64,000 nucleotides of DNA from Flavobacterium notoginsengisoli (GCF_014207905.1 NZ_JACHLB010000004.1:62001-126000); one strand, 5' to 3'; positions 51,346 through 60,856 are shown, counted from the stretch's first letter. The notes: generated by a model from the sequence alone, not told the origin. Made by a program: numbers and translations.

Positions 51346-51405
51346 ATCTCTCAGGATACGACAGGATGGAAACGGAATCATATTTCTCTATTTTTGAGAG
51401 GATAC
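51346..51405 (+). promoter_or_regulatory. GC-richer leader segment with repeated AGGATAC, unknown
   Basis: CTCTC at 51348-51352 can pair with GAGAG at 51396-51400. AGGATAC occurs twice, beginning 51353 and 51399. CTCTCAGG resembles the 3' half of glycine aptamers, but the rest of that aptamer is absent. It directly precedes the esterase gene. Confidence 0.3.
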
Positions 51406-51418
51406 AAAAATTAAAAAA

Positions 51419-52882
51419 ATGCATTTCAACAAATCGAATTTCTCATTATTAGGCCTTTTACTCCTTTGCAGTTTAAACCTTTTCAGCCAAATTACCCTTC
51501 CTAAAATTTTGGGACACAATATGGTTTTACAGCAAAATAAAGAAGTATCAATTTGGGGAACTGCCAGTGCAGGCGAAAAGATTTCGGTAGATTTTGCTGG
51601 ACAAAACAAAACAACAGTTGCAGATCAATCGGGAAAATGGTCGCTTAAATTGAAACCAATGAAAGCGTCTTTTACTCCGCGTGAAATGACTATAAAAGGA
51701 AAAAATACTATTGTTCTTAAAAACATTCTAATCGGTGAAGTTTGGCTTTGTTCTGGTCAATCCAATATGGAATATGCTATGAGAAAATATAGCAAATTTG
51801 AAACCGCTACAAAAGGATACAAACCACCAGAAGATGATTTGAATAAGGCAAACAATACTAATATTCGTATTTTCTTGGATCGCAGGAAATACATGGATCC
51901 AAGTCCTGAACATTTAGGTTGGGATGCCGCTATGGGAAAACCTCTAGTAGATTTTTCTGCTGTTGGATATTATTTTGCGAAAGATTTGTATGCTAAATTA
52001 AACGTTCCTATCGGAATGATTTCGGCAGCAGTTCCTGGAAGCAGAATTGAACCTTGGATTCAGTCTTCAAAAATGGAAATAACTCCTAAACTAAAAAATG
52101 GTAAAACATTAGAAAAACTTAGCGCTGATGGCGGTGATGCAGGAAAGTTTTATGATACCATGATACAGCCTCTAATTCCATATACTTTAAAAGGTTTTTT
52201 ATGGTATCAAGGAGAATCGAATTGTTTTCTTAATGAAAATATCCGTTACGCTTATAAATTCAAGACGTTAATAGAAAGTTGGCGAAACGATTGGAATGAT
52301 AAAAACCTGCCCTTTTACTTTGTTCAACTTGCTCCTTACGCCTATTCGACTACCAAAGATGAACGCCCTCATAGCGCAGAACAGCTTCCAGAATTTTGGG
52401 AATCGCAAAAATTGGCGCTTCATTTAAAAAATACAAACACAATCGCCATTACCGATTTGGTTGACAGTATCGCCGATTTGCATCCAGGATACAAGTGGGA
52501 AATTGGCCGTCGTTTAAGCCTTCTTGCAGTAAATAAAACGTATGGACAAAAAAACATTGTTTGGTCTGGACCAGTTTACCAAAAAATGAAAATTGCTGAT
52601 AATACTATAGAAATAACCTTTTCTAATCTAGGAAGCGGTTTAGCAAGTCGTGACGGAAAACCGCTTAACTGGTTTACTATTGCAGGAAATGATGGAAAAT
52701 TTGTTAATGCAAATGCAGAAATAAAAGGAGATAAAATTATTGTTTCTGCTCCAGAAATTCTTCATCCGACCGCTGCTCGTTTTGGATGGAATGAAGGTGC
52801 ACAATCTAATTTTATTAACAAAGAAGGATTACCAGCCGTTCCTTTTCGAACTGATAATCCGTGGGACAATCTTTTTCAATAG
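51419..52882 (+). CDS. Sialate O-acetylesterase (SGNH family)
   Basis: The 487-residue secreted protein (signal ending LNLFSQ) has the SASA/sialic-acid O-acetylesterase signature EVWLCSGQSNMEYAMRKYS with the nucleophilic Ser. WYQGESNCFLNE (block with Gly and Asn) and a final DLHPGYKWEIGRRLS carrying the catalytic His follow. Members remove O-acetyl groups from sialic acids or acetylated plant xylans. It follows ilvN by 87 bases, with no metabolic link visible. No sialic-acid genes are near. Confidence 0.9.
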   Translation: MHFNKSNFSLLGLLLLCSLNLFSQITLPKILGHNMVLQQNKEVSIWGTASAGEKISVDFAGQNKTTVADQSGKWSLKLKPMKASFTPREMTIKGKNTIVLKNILIGEVWLCSGQSNMEYAMRKYSKFETATKGYKPPEDDLNKANNTNIRIFLDRRKYMDPSPEHLGWDAAMGKPLVDFSAVGYYFAKDLYAKLNVPIGMISAAVPGSRIEPWIQSSKMEITPKLKNGKTLEKLSADGGDAGKFYDTMIQPLIPYTLKGFLWYQGESNCFLNENIRYAYKFKTLIESWRNDWNDKNLPFYFVQLAPYAYSTTKDERPHSAEQLPEFWESQKLALHLKNTNTIAITDLVDSIADLHPGYKWEIGRRLSLLAVNKTYGQKNIVWSGPVYQKMKIADNTIEITFSNLGSGLASRDGKPLNWFTIAGNDGKFVNANAEIKGDKIIVSAPEILHPTAARFGWNEGAQSNFINKEGLPAVPFRTDNPWDNLFQ

Positions 52883-52891
52883 AATAGCTGA

Positions 52892-52928
52892 AACTTTAGA
52901 TGAAGAGCTAGTTTCTTCATCTAAAGTT
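52892..52928. terminator. Strong hairpin between convergent genes
   Basis: AACTTTAGATGAAG (52892-52905) pairs perfectly with CTTCATCTAAAGTT (52915-52928), 14 bp, then T-rich sequence. Confidence 0.8.
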
Positions 52929-52930
52929 CT

Positions 52931-54037
52931 TTATTTCAAAAATGGATAATCGGTATAACCTCTGGCTGTCCCGCCTCCAAATAAAGTATGATTATCTGAA
53001 ATTTCATTTAGATAAGCATTTTGTTTTACCCTTTCTGGATAATCAGGATTGCTTAAAAATTTTCTTCCATAACCAATTAAATCTACAAGATTATCTTGTA
53101 TTAATTGTTCTCCTTCATTTGGTGTTTTATTTCCCGTTGCAATAATTGTTTTATCAAAATTAGCGCGAAGTTGTACTCTAAAATCATTTGGAATTTGAGG
53201 CGCATCATCCCAATCTGCTTCGCAGAGATGAATGTAGGCGACATCAAGTTTATTTAAAGCTTTTGCAGCTAACATGATCGTTTCTAGAATTTCTGGATCA
53301 TTCATATCTTTAAAACTAATAAAAGGAGAAAGTCTAACGCCAGTTTTTTCTTTTCCCACAGCATTTACTACAGCTTTAGTAATTTCGATTAAAAACCGAA
53401 TTCTATTTTCTTTTGATCCTCCATATTCATCTGTTCTTTTATTGCTGTTGCTTCTCAAAAACTGATCAATTAGATAACCATTTGCGCCGTGAATTTCTAC
53501 TCCGTCAAAACCTGCTTCTATTGCATTTTTTGCTCCTTGAACAAATTCTTTTATAACATTATCAATATCGCTTTTAGCCATTTCTTTTGGTTCGTCAACA
53601 GGTACAAAAGTAGCATCGCCATTTGGTGCTCCATCAAAAATATAAACGCTCGTATTTTGTGCCGTTAATGCTGAAGGTGCAATTGGCTGTAATCCGTTTA
53701 CTTTAGAACTGCTAATTCTGCCAACATGCCATAATTGCAAAAATATTTTGCTCCCATTTTTATGGACGGCTTCGGTTACCAATTTCCAACCTTGTATTTG
53801 TTCCTCGCTATAAATTCCAGGAGTTTTAGCATAACCCATTCCTTGTAACGAAATCTGAACTGCTTCTGTAATAATAAGTCCTGCAGTACTTCGTTGGGCA
53901 TAATATTCTGCCATTAAAGCATTTGGAATATCTCCCGGCTGAGAAGATCTGGAACGAGTCATTGGCGCCATTAAAAATCGGTTTTTTAAACGATTTCCAC
54001 CTAAATCATATTCTTTAAATAAATTCTGGTATTTCAT
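52931..54037 (-). CDS. Old yellow enzyme family alkene reductase
   Basis: The 368-residue protein is an OYE/NemA-type FMN oxidoreductase: MAPMTRSRS near the start, LQLWHVGRISS with the ligand-binding residues, GFDGVEIHGANGYLIDQFLR (His-Asn pair) and TDEYGGS. It reduces activated alkenes, enones or nitro esters using NAD(P)H in the cytoplasm. It follows the SnoaL-like gene by 21 bases, so both are probably cotranscribed. The pair could be a detoxification unit. Confidence 0.93.
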   Translation of the reverse strand: MKYQNLFKEYDLGGNRLKNRFLMAPMTRSRSSQPGDIPNALMAEYYAQRSTAGLIITEAVQISLQGMGYAKTPGIYSEEQIQGWKLVTEAVHKNGSKIFLQLWHVGRISSSKVNGLQPIAPSALTAQNTSVYIFDGAPNGDATFVPVDEPKEMAKSDIDNVIKEFVQGAKNAIEAGFDGVEIHGANGYLIDQFLRSNSNKRTDEYGGSKENRIRFLIEITKAVVNAVGKEKTGVRLSPFISFKDMNDPEILETIMLAAKALNKLDVAYIHLCEADWDDAPQIPNDFRVQLRANFDKTIIATGNKTPNEGEQLIQDNLVDLIGYGRKFLSNPDYPERVKQNAYLNEISDNHTLFGGGTARGYTDYPFLK

Positions 54038-54058
54038 TTTGGTTGTTGTTTAGAGTTT

Positions 54059-54559
54059 TTATTGAAAAGCTTTTTCTATGATTAATGTTTCTTCATAAAT
54101 TGTAAATTGGCTAATCAGGTTATTTTCAACAGTAAGATGTATCGCTAAAGGCATTTTAAAATGTTTTCCAGTCTTTTTTACTGTTCTTTCGATAGTTCCA
54201 AAAACGGCTACTTGATTTCCTTGGAGTAAAAATGATTTTGCTTCGAGTTTTTCACTTCCGTCAATAAAATAGCTGAACAGCGTTTTGAATAACTCTACAA
54301 CTTCCGATCTCTTATTGCGATGTCCTGTCCAAGGCATATATTTTGACTCGAAAATGTACCAATCTACATTTTCTGAAACCATAGAAGCTATTTTCTCTGG
54401 ATCCTTAGCTGTGACATATTCAAAGAATTTATCTACAGTCTGTTTGGTGTTTTTTTCCTGCTCAGAATATGTTTGCCCTTTTACTGAAAGACCAATTAGT
54501 AAGATAAGAGCAATTATTTTTAATTGTTTTGTTTTCGATTGTTTGACTTTTCGTTTCAT
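54059..54559 (-). CDS. SnoaL/NTF2-like secreted protein
   Basis: The 166-residue protein has an N-terminal signal (IIALILLIGLSVKGQT) and a SnoaL-like fold: TKQTVDKFFEYVTAKDPEKI, followed by VSENVDWYIFES, VVELFKTLFSYFIDG and FEASKFLLQGNQVAVFGTIE-like strands. SnoaL-like proteins are small alpha+beta barrels that bind diverse compounds; this one is exported. It lies directly before an old yellow enzyme gene. Its function is not known. Confidence 0.8.
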   Translation of the reverse strand: MKRKVKQSKTKQLKIIALILLIGLSVKGQTYSEQEKNTKQTVDKFFEYVTAKDPEKIASMVSENVDWYIFESKYMPWTGHRNKRSEVVELFKTLFSYFIDGSEKLEAKSFLLQGNQVAVFGTIERTVKKTGKHFKMPLAIHLTVENNLISQFTIYEETLIIEKAFQ

Positions 54560-54750
54560 GATTATTGTTTTTAAATGTTTTGAACACTAGACATTCAAAA
54601 ATCAAACTAAAAACACAAACAGCTAAAAATCAACACATTAAATATAAGTAAAATATTTTATACAACCTTATTTCGTTCCAGAACGAAAACATAAAACGAT
54701 ATTTCGTTTACTCCTATTCTTAAATGATTAAAAATCGTGTAAAACAAAAA

Positions 54751-54770
54751 AGAGCACTAATTAGTGCTCT
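54751..54770 (-). terminator. Perfect 20-bp palindromic terminator
   Basis: AGAGCACTAATTAGTGCTCT is flanked by A and T runs and lies after the L,D-transpeptidase gene on the minus strand. Confidence 0.85.
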
Positions 54771-54795
54771 TTTTAAATTTTATTTTTAAAAAATC

Positions 54796-55398
54796 TTAGT
54801 AATAAACTGAAAGTAAAATTTTTGAATTTGAACTGTCTATGATTTTTTCTAATCTCTTGAAAAATACTTCGCTTACCATTGGACAACCGTGGCTATTAAT
54901 AATATAATATCCTTGCTCGTCTGTTGGAACTTCTCTGTATTTGTGTAAAACAATAGCTCTTTTCATTGCATTGCTATTGGTTTCATCCATACCAGCAAGT
55001 CTAAAAGCTTTTCCAAATACACCGTTGTATGCTTTCTCTACAGAATATCTTCCTAAAGAAGTGCAGTTAGAATTTGGAGCATTGCTAAATTGAAGAATAT
55101 CTCCTTTAATTCCAGTTTCAGAACCAGATCCGTGAGCTACTAATCCTTGGTCGATAATTTCGTTTTTCTCAAGATCGTAAACAAAGAAACGGTTTTTTCC
55201 AGATTTGATTTTCATATCCACAAGAAAAGCAATTTTGCTGCTGTATTTGTGGTTCAATTTAGTAAACGCTTTTATTTCGCTTACATGCTCGTTAAGTCTT
55301 GCGAATTCAACTTCGTTTAAAATGTCTTTCTTAGCCGTTACATTGTAGGTTGTAAAGGAAGTTAAAGAAAAAAGCAGTGCCATAAAAAATATTCTCAT
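54796..55398 (-). CDS. Murein L,D-transpeptidase catalytic-domain (YkuD_2) protein
   Basis: The 200-residue secreted protein has the conserved patterns of the YkuD_2 group: FFVYDLEKNEIIDQGLVAHG, LGRYSVEKAYNG, AIVLHKYREVP and the catalytic-site NSHGCPMVS, with His170, Gly171 and Cys172. It probably acts on peptidoglycan stem peptides in the periplasm. The signal peptide is short. A TAATTTTG -7 box (55459-55466) lies upstream. It is monocistronic. Confidence 0.9.
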   Translation of the reverse strand: MRIFFMALLFSLTSFTTYNVTAKKDILNEVEFARLNEHVSEIKAFTKLNHKYSSKIAFLVDMKIKSGKNRFFVYDLEKNEIIDQGLVAHGSGSETGIKGDILQFSNAPNSNCTSLGRYSVEKAYNGVFGKAFRLAGMDETNSNAMKRAIVLHKYREVPTDEQGYYIINSHGCPMVSEVFFKRLEKIIDSSNSKILLSVYY

Positions 55399-55458
55399 AT
55401 AAAGGCAATTTGTTTAAGTTAAAAAAAGATTTGGGTGTCTATTCATACTTTGTTGCTG

Positions 55459-55466
55459 CAAAATTA
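55459..55466 (-). promoter_or_regulatory. -7 promoter box for the L,D-transpeptidase gene
   Basis: The complement of CAAAATTA reads TAATTTTG, matching TAnnTTTG, 60 bases before the start codon. Confidence 0.5.
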
Positions 55467-55589
55467 TACGGAAAGTTTATACAATTCCCATATTCAAGTG
55501 TTAAAGATATAATAAATATTTGATAATGCGACACTTAACTGTTAAAATTTCCTTTAAAAACCTGAATTTAACATTCTTAGCAAACAAAA

Positions 55590-55618
55590 AGTCCTGCATC
55601 AATTACTGATGCAGGACT
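55590..55618 (-). terminator. Strong hairpin terminator of the SusC/SusD pair
   Basis: AGTCCTGCATCA (55590-55601) pairs with TGATGCAGGACT (55607-55618), loop of five bases, followed by five T on the minus strand. Confidence 0.88.
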
Positions 55619-55655
55619 ATATCCTTACATAATGTTTTTAAACTTGCTCTATAAT

Positions 55656-57080
55656 TTATTTAGCATCAAACCATAGTTTTGTAGTCAATAAATCTTTTCC
55701 TTGAGCAGCGATTGCAGCTTGGTAACTAACACCGTTTAAAGATTGTTCAGTTCCAGGATAAAAGAAACGAGAAGGTATTTTTCCGTCCAAAACTGTAGCT
55801 GGACCGGCTGTTAACACAGGATAATCTAATCTTCTCCATTCTGTAAAAGCATCCAAACCTTGTCCGTAGAATGCAATCCATTTTTGAGTTCCAATTGATT
55901 TGGCATAATTGGATGCATCGTATTTTACACCTGCCTGATTAAGGTAATTAGAAATAGCAGTTGCATCTGTGATACCAAATTGATTAAATGATGCTGTAAT
56001 GGCATTTTTATACAATGTTTCTGCATCTCCAGAAATAAAACCTCTTGCAGCCGCTTCAGCAAGATTAAATAATACTTCCGAATAAGAATAAATAACAGCA
56101 GGCGATGTCGAAGTCAAGAAATAAGTTCCCGGTTTTGATGTTTTTGCAAAACCTTGACTATTTGCATCACTATTTGATAAACCGTTTCCTCCTCCAACAT
56201 ATTTGCCTACAGTTGCATCTGATGGCAATTGTGCATAAACTGGTAAACGAGGATCTGATAATTCAGTCAATTTATCTACAATTGTTTTTGAAATACGGAA
56301 ATCATCACGAGTTTCAAACCAAGCTGAAGCTGGATTTTGTTGTGGAGAACTGATATATGTAAATTTGAAAGTATCTGCATTACTGCTCAATAATCCGCCT
56401 GCATCGCTTGTTGCATCTATAGCGGCTTGTTTTGCTAAAGCTGGTTCTTTATCAGAAATTCTTAATGCAATTCTTAAACGAAGCGAATTCACTAATTTTT
56501 TCCATTTTGCAACATCCCCTTTGTAAACCAAATCACCTGTTACAGTACCATTTGTTGAAGCTAATAAAGACTGAGCTTTTGCTAAATCTTCAAGCAAACC
56601 TGTATAAACTTCTTTCTGCGTATTGTATGCTGGAGTTACTTTTAATCCCGCTTCTTTGTACGGAATACTCCCGTAAGCATCTGTTAGCAATAGAAATGTC
56701 CAAGAACGAAGCGTTAAAGCAATTCCTTTATAGTTTGAATTAGCTTGTGCATCAGGAAAATTAATGATTGTATTCAAATCTGTAATTAAAGTTGCATAAC
56801 CTGTATTCCATAAAGAAGTGAATGACGTATTAGAAACATCGTATCGATCTGGTTCTGTATACTGAATTTTAGCCCAATGTTGAACAAATAACAGAGACGA
56901 ATTAAAGTTGTTTTCTGAACCCCAATATAAATCGGCTCCTTGTTTTAATGTTCCGGTTAGCAAGTAAGGAGCTAATGGAGTTTCGGTTGCATTTGGATTT
57001 TTATTAATATCATCCAAAGTATCACTGCATGAAGTCAGTGTCAATCCGAATAAGATTATATATGATAGCTTTTTTAGCAT
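55656..57080 (-). CDS. SusD/RagB-like outer-membrane lipoprotein (SusD-like_2 type)
   Basis: The 474-residue protein has a lipoprotein signal (LTLTSCSD, Cys18). NPNATETPLAPYLLTGTLKQ follows; AQANSNYKGIALTLRSWTFL, LLLTDAYGSIPYKEAG and VIYSYSEVLFNLAEAAARGF form the tetratricopeptide-like core of the SusD-like family. It caps the SusC channel and captures the nutrient. It is 12 bases after susC and ends in a strong terminator, so no degradative enzyme is in the operon. The SusD-like_2 subfamily is often linked to peptides, proteins or small compounds rather than to polysaccharides (family knowledge). Confidence 0.93.
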   Translation of the reverse strand: MLKKLSYIILFGLTLTSCSDTLDDINKNPNATETPLAPYLLTGTLKQGADLYWGSENNFNSSLLFVQHWAKIQYTEPDRYDVSNTSFTSLWNTGYATLITDLNTIINFPDAQANSNYKGIALTLRSWTFLLLTDAYGSIPYKEAGLKVTPAYNTQKEVYTGLLEDLAKAQSLLASTNGTVTGDLVYKGDVAKWKKLVNSLRLRIALRISDKEPALAKQAAIDATSDAGGLLSSNADTFKFTYISSPQQNPASAWFETRDDFRISKTIVDKLTELSDPRLPVYAQLPSDATVGKYVGGGNGLSNSDANSQGFAKTSKPGTYFLTSTSPAVIYSYSEVLFNLAEAAARGFISGDAETLYKNAITASFNQFGITDATAISNYLNQAGVKYDASNYAKSIGTQKWIAFYGQGLDAFTEWRRLDYPVLTAGPATVLDGKIPSRFFYPGTEQSLNGVSYQAAIAAQGKDLLTTKLWFDAK

Positions 57081-57092
57081 GATTTCGTGTTT

Positions 57093-60000
57093 TTAAAATT
57101 TAAGGTTAACGTTAAGACTGAAATTTCTGGTTGTTGGCAAAGCTAAACTCTCCAAACCTTGTGCATTACCAGTATTGAAAGCTGTTTCTGGATCAATATT
57201 TGGTGCATCTTTGTAGATAAAAAATAAATTACGTCCTACTGCAGTAATACTTGCTCCTTCTAATCCCAGTTTTCTAGCAAATGTCTTTGTAAAATTGTAT
57301 GACAATTTTATTTCTCTCATTTTTACAAAAGTTGAACTGTATATATAAGCTTCGCTAATGTTGTATGAAGCTTTATAATATTCCTGCGCACTAAGAACTG
57401 TAGTATTTGGGCTTCCATTTTCATAAACGCCGTTAAAAATCATACCATCATCATATACTGTTGCTCCAGCAGGTGCAGTTCCGTTAACTAATGTCTTTGT
57501 CGTACCATTTAAGTAATAGTTCAAACCACCATTTTCAGCACCACGTCCTGGAAGTGTATTTGCCAAAACTCCTGTGTAAGTACCTGTTCTATTAGTTCCT
57601 GAGAAAATTTCTCCACCTACACTAGCATCAACTAAGAATGATAATTCAAGATTTTTATACGTCAAAGTATTCGTTACACCTGCAAGATAATCTGGAGTAT
57701 AGTGCCCTAAAACTCTCTTTGTTGGATCAGCTTTTGGCAATCCGTTTGCTCCTACTACAATATTTCCGCTGGCATCGCGTAAATAAGCTGTTCCATAAAG
57801 TGCTCCGTAAGCTTGTCCTACAGACGCTAAAACATCAACACCTCCCGAAGAACCAATTGTGTAATTCTGAATCTGTTTCGCATAATCCAAAATCTCTACT
57901 TTACTTCTATTTCTAGAATAATTTGCTCCAATATTCCATTTGAAGTTTTCAGTTTGAATTGGACTTCCGTCTAATTGAATTTCGATACCATTATTATTTA
58001 TTTTTCCAGCATTGATTAACTGCGAATTATATCCACTTGAAGCTGTTGTTTTGATTTCCAAAATCTGATCAAAACTATTTGTGTTATAGTAAGCAACATC
58101 AAAATGTAATCTGTTTTTCCAGAAAGTAGCTTCTAAACCAACTTCTGTAGAACGCGTAGTTTCTGGTTTCAAATTCTCATTCAATTTCTTTTGTGAAGAA
58201 GTTTGAATTGGATTTCCGTCAAATGCTGTTTGGAAATTATAAATTGTCGATAATTGATAAGGATCTGCATCATTTCCTACTTCAGACCATCCACCGCGTA
58301 TCTTTAAGAAATCTAGCGTATTGCTTTTTAAGTTTAACGCTTCAGATAAAATCAAACTTCCGTTAACAGAAGGATAAAAATAAGAACGGTTACTGCTTGG
58401 TAACGTTGATGACCAATCGTTACGAGCTGTTAAATTTAAATACGCATAATTTTTATATCCTAATTGAGCTGAAGCATAAGCACTATAAACTCTCAATCTA
58501 GATAATGTATTCGAAGAAGTTAACGGATCTCTAGAATTAGTTAATGTATACAAATCTGGCACAGCCAAACGTGGCGCTTTTTGATAGTTGTTTGCGTCGC
58601 TGTGATTACGAATATTGAATCCGGCAAGCGCATCTAAACTAAAATCATCAGTAAGTTTTTTAGTATAAGTAAAAATCCCTTCTGTATTTTGTTCGTTTAC
58701 AGTGTAAGCGTCTTCAGCATATGATCCGAATGGTGTACCGTTTGTACCATATTTGATGGTATATTTTCTACGGTCATTATAATAATCTACTCCTGTACGG
58801 AATCTAAAATTAAGTCCTTCAGCCAATTTTGCATCCAAATGCACATCTCCAATAATACGATTACGCTGCTGGCTTGTTGTATTGTAATAAGCATTCCAAT
58901 AAGGATTACTATAGTAGCTGTTGTTCCAGTTAACGTCTCTATTGCTTTGAAGCTGATTAATATCAACTTGACGACCAAACCAAAGAAACTGAAGCATTAC
59001 ACCTGCAGCACGGTTACCTGACGGACCACCTGGTAAAGCTGGAGCATTAGTTGTAATATAATTTCCTGTAACTCCAACTTTAATATTTTTTGAAATCTGA
59101 TAATTGGTATTAATGGTAAAGTTTGTTTTATTTACCTCACTATTAGGAACCGTTCCCAATTGTTTCTGATTATTTACACCTAAACGGAAGTCTGATTTCT
59201 CATCAGATCTAGCAACAGAAATACTATTATCATACGTAACTCCTGCATTAAAAAAGTCTTTCACGTTATTTGGATGCGCAACAAAAGGCACTGCTTCTCC
59301 ATTCGAGAAAAATTGTGGAATAAGACGTCCATCCATTCTTGGCCCCCAGCTTTCGTCAACACCATCGTTAATTCCGCCTCCTTTACCGTCTACAAAGCTA
59401 AATCTTCCGTTTGAACCTTGTCCGTATGAGTTTTGGAAACTTGGCAATGTTGCAACCTGCGAAATTGTAATTCCAGAATTCAATGTAATTCCTAATCCTT
59501 TCTGACTTTTTCCAGATTTTGTAGTAATTAAAACAACTCCATGCGCTGCACGCGATCCGTAAAGCGCTGCTGCGTTAGGGCCTTTTAAAACGGTCAACGT
59601 TTCAATGTCATTCGGGTTTAAATCGGCAATTGCATTTTTAAAGTCACGTGTAGCTCCACCAACACTTCCTAATTGTGAATTATCTACAGGAACACCGTCT
59701 ACCACAAATAAAGGCTGGTTATTTCCTGCAATCGAAGTTTCTCCACGAATAATAATTCTAGAAGATCCCATATCTCCCTGAGAGTTTGTAATACGAACAC
59801 CGGCTAATTTTCCGCTAAGACTGTTTAAGAAGTTTGTTTCTTTTGTCTCTGCAAGATCTTTGTTTTTAAGTGCTTGTGTAGTATATCCTAAAGATTTCTT
59901 TTCTTTTGAAATACCTAAAGCGGTAACAACTACTTCAGATAACTGATTTTTTTCTTCTGTAAGTTCAATAACTACAGCGTTTTTATCGACCACAACTTCT

Positions 60001-60269
60001 GCTTTTTTGTATCCTAAAAAGCTTACTAGTAAAGTGTAAGGAAATTTTTGTCCCGTTTGGAAGTAAAACTTTCCATCAAAATCTGTCTGAACTCCGTGCG
60101 TAGTTCCTTTTATATTAATTGAAGCACCAATAACAGGCTCTTTTGTAACGGCGTCAATTACGATTCCTTCGAGTTTTGATTGGATTAACGGTTTCGTTTC
60201 TTGTGCGTTAACCCCTATGGAAATCAACAAAATACATAACCATGTATATCTTTCTAATTTTTTTTTCAT
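57093..60269 (-). CDS. SusC/RagA-family TonB-linked outer-membrane transporter
   Basis: The 1058-residue protein has a signal peptide and a CarboxypepD-regulatory domain (about 33-110, LEGIVIDAVTKEPVIGASIN). The SusC plug follows (SEVVVTALGISKEKKSLGYT, LSGKLAGVRITNSQGDMGSS, FVVDGVPVDNSQLG, VLKGPNAAALYGSRAAHGVV), then the barrel ending NFSLNVNLKF. It imports a nutrient with the SusD partner encoded 12 bases downstream. A long 5' region of about 375 bases from the predicted promoter holds a Cys-ending small ORF, which suggests regulation by translation of a leader peptide. Confidence 0.95.
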   Translation of the reverse strand: MKKKLERYTWLCILLISIGVNAQETKPLIQSKLEGIVIDAVTKEPVIGASINIKGTTHGVQTDFDGKFYFQTGQKFPYTLLVSFLGYKKAEVVVDKNAVVIELTEEKNQLSEVVVTALGISKEKKSLGYTTQALKNKDLAETKETNFLNSLSGKLAGVRITNSQGDMGSSRIIIRGETSIAGNNQPLFVVDGVPVDNSQLGSVGGATRDFKNAIADLNPNDIETLTVLKGPNAAALYGSRAAHGVVLITTKSGKSQKGLGITLNSGITISQVATLPSFQNSYGQGSNGRFSFVDGKGGGINDGVDESWGPRMDGRLIPQFFSNGEAVPFVAHPNNVKDFFNAGVTYDNSISVARSDEKSDFRLGVNNQKQLGTVPNSEVNKTNFTINTNYQISKNIKVGVTGNYITTNAPALPGGPSGNRAAGVMLQFLWFGRQVDINQLQSNRDVNWNNSYYSNPYWNAYYNTTSQQRNRIIGDVHLDAKLAEGLNFRFRTGVDYYNDRRKYTIKYGTNGTPFGSYAEDAYTVNEQNTEGIFTYTKKLTDDFSLDALAGFNIRNHSDANNYQKAPRLAVPDLYTLTNSRDPLTSSNTLSRLRVYSAYASAQLGYKNYAYLNLTARNDWSSTLPSSNRSYFYPSVNGSLILSEALNLKSNTLDFLKIRGGWSEVGNDADPYQLSTIYNFQTAFDGNPIQTSSQKKLNENLKPETTRSTEVGLEATFWKNRLHFDVAYYNTNSFDQILEIKTTASSGYNSQLINAGKINNNGIEIQLDGSPIQTENFKWNIGANYSRNRSKVEILDYAKQIQNYTIGSSGGVDVLASVGQAYGALYGTAYLRDASGNIVVGANGLPKADPTKRVLGHYTPDYLAGVTNTLTYKNLELSFLVDASVGGEIFSGTNRTGTYTGVLANTLPGRGAENGGLNYYLNGTTKTLVNGTAPAGATVYDDGMIFNGVYENGSPNTTVLSAQEYYKASYNISEAYIYSSTFVKMREIKLSYNFTKTFARKLGLEGASITAVGRNLFFIYKDAPNIDPETAFNTGNAQGLESLALPTTRNFSLNVNLKF

Positions 60270-60438
60270 TACTTTGTTTTAGTTTAATAAATGAAGTGAG
60301 CAGAAAACAGATTTATTCCGTTTTTGCTTTCTTCTAGAGATGTACAATTTCTTTAAGCTCCACCATTTCTGTTCCAGCAGGAATGGTTTTTCTTCTTTTA
60401 TCTACACATTCGTTTTTTCATTTTTATCTTTTTTTTGG

Positions 60439-60480
60439 TTAATACTGTTTAAACTGGCATTTATACATGACTTCTCCTCC
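60439..60480 (-). CDS. Nine-residue mini-ORF with a strong Shine-Dalgarno
   Basis: GGAGGAG (60474-60480) stands 5 bases before an ATG (60468) that opens MYKCQFKQY and a stop. Such a strong SD is rare in this phylum. CTTTTC-GGAG-GAGAAG at 60471-60486 could fold and hide it. It contains one Cys codon. Confidence 0.4.
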   Translation of the reverse strand, partial: GGEVMYKCQFKQY

Positions 60481-60535
60481 GAAAAGGATACATCTTATTA
60501 GAAAATAGATTTTTTGATTTATTAAGTGGGGAATT

Positions 60536-60622
60536 TTAGCAGCACCAACGCATTCGGCAAGACATGCCAAAAGCTGTTTTTTGAGAAGTATAATCGATAA
60601 TTGGTAATCTTGAAGTGCTCAT
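60536..60622 (-). CDS. Small ORF ending in Cys codons, SusC leader peptide
   Basis: A 28-residue ORF starts at ATG 60622 with MSTSRLPIIDYTSQ and ends SCRMRWCC before TAA at 60536. It begins 29 bases downstream of a TACCTTTG -7 box and 267 bases before SusC. Cys codons near the 3' end and an Arg/Trp-rich tail resemble leader peptides that sense cysteine or sulfur supply by ribosome stalling. It is not a signal or membrane peptide. No matching known leader family was named. Confidence 0.6.
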   Translation of the reverse strand: MSTSRLPIIDYTSQKTAFGMSCRMRWCC

Positions 60623-60650
60623 TTTTTTAAATTCTACTAATTTGATAGAA

Positions 60651-60658
60651 CAAAGGTA
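60651..60658 (-). promoter_or_regulatory. -7 promoter box for the SusC leader
   Basis: The complement of CAAAGGTA reads TACCTTTG, a perfect TAnnTTTG box 29 bases before the small ORF. Confidence 0.6.
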
Positions 60659-60856
60659 AATTAAAAAACTTAATGTGAAAATTTTTTGCACTTTTTTTGC
60701 AAAATAAATGTTAACAAAATCGTTTTAGTAAAAACAAAATACTGTAAATCAAATATTTAAAAAATACAAATAAAATTAACTCACGTAAGTTTTTTAGTAA
60801 AAAATTAGCAAAACAGGGATTCAAATTAACTTTTAAAATTTTTATAAAACAGAAAT

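Noticed and set aside
51346..51405. Glycine riboswitch
   Set aside because: Only a CTCTCAGG-like segment is present; the GGAGAG start and CCGAAGG core of the aptamer are missing.
60334..60417. Coding fragment RRKTIPAGTEMVELKEIVHL upstream of SusC
   Set aside because: Open frame of 28 codons but no start codon except an internal ATG, and no recognised family; left as part of the leader description.
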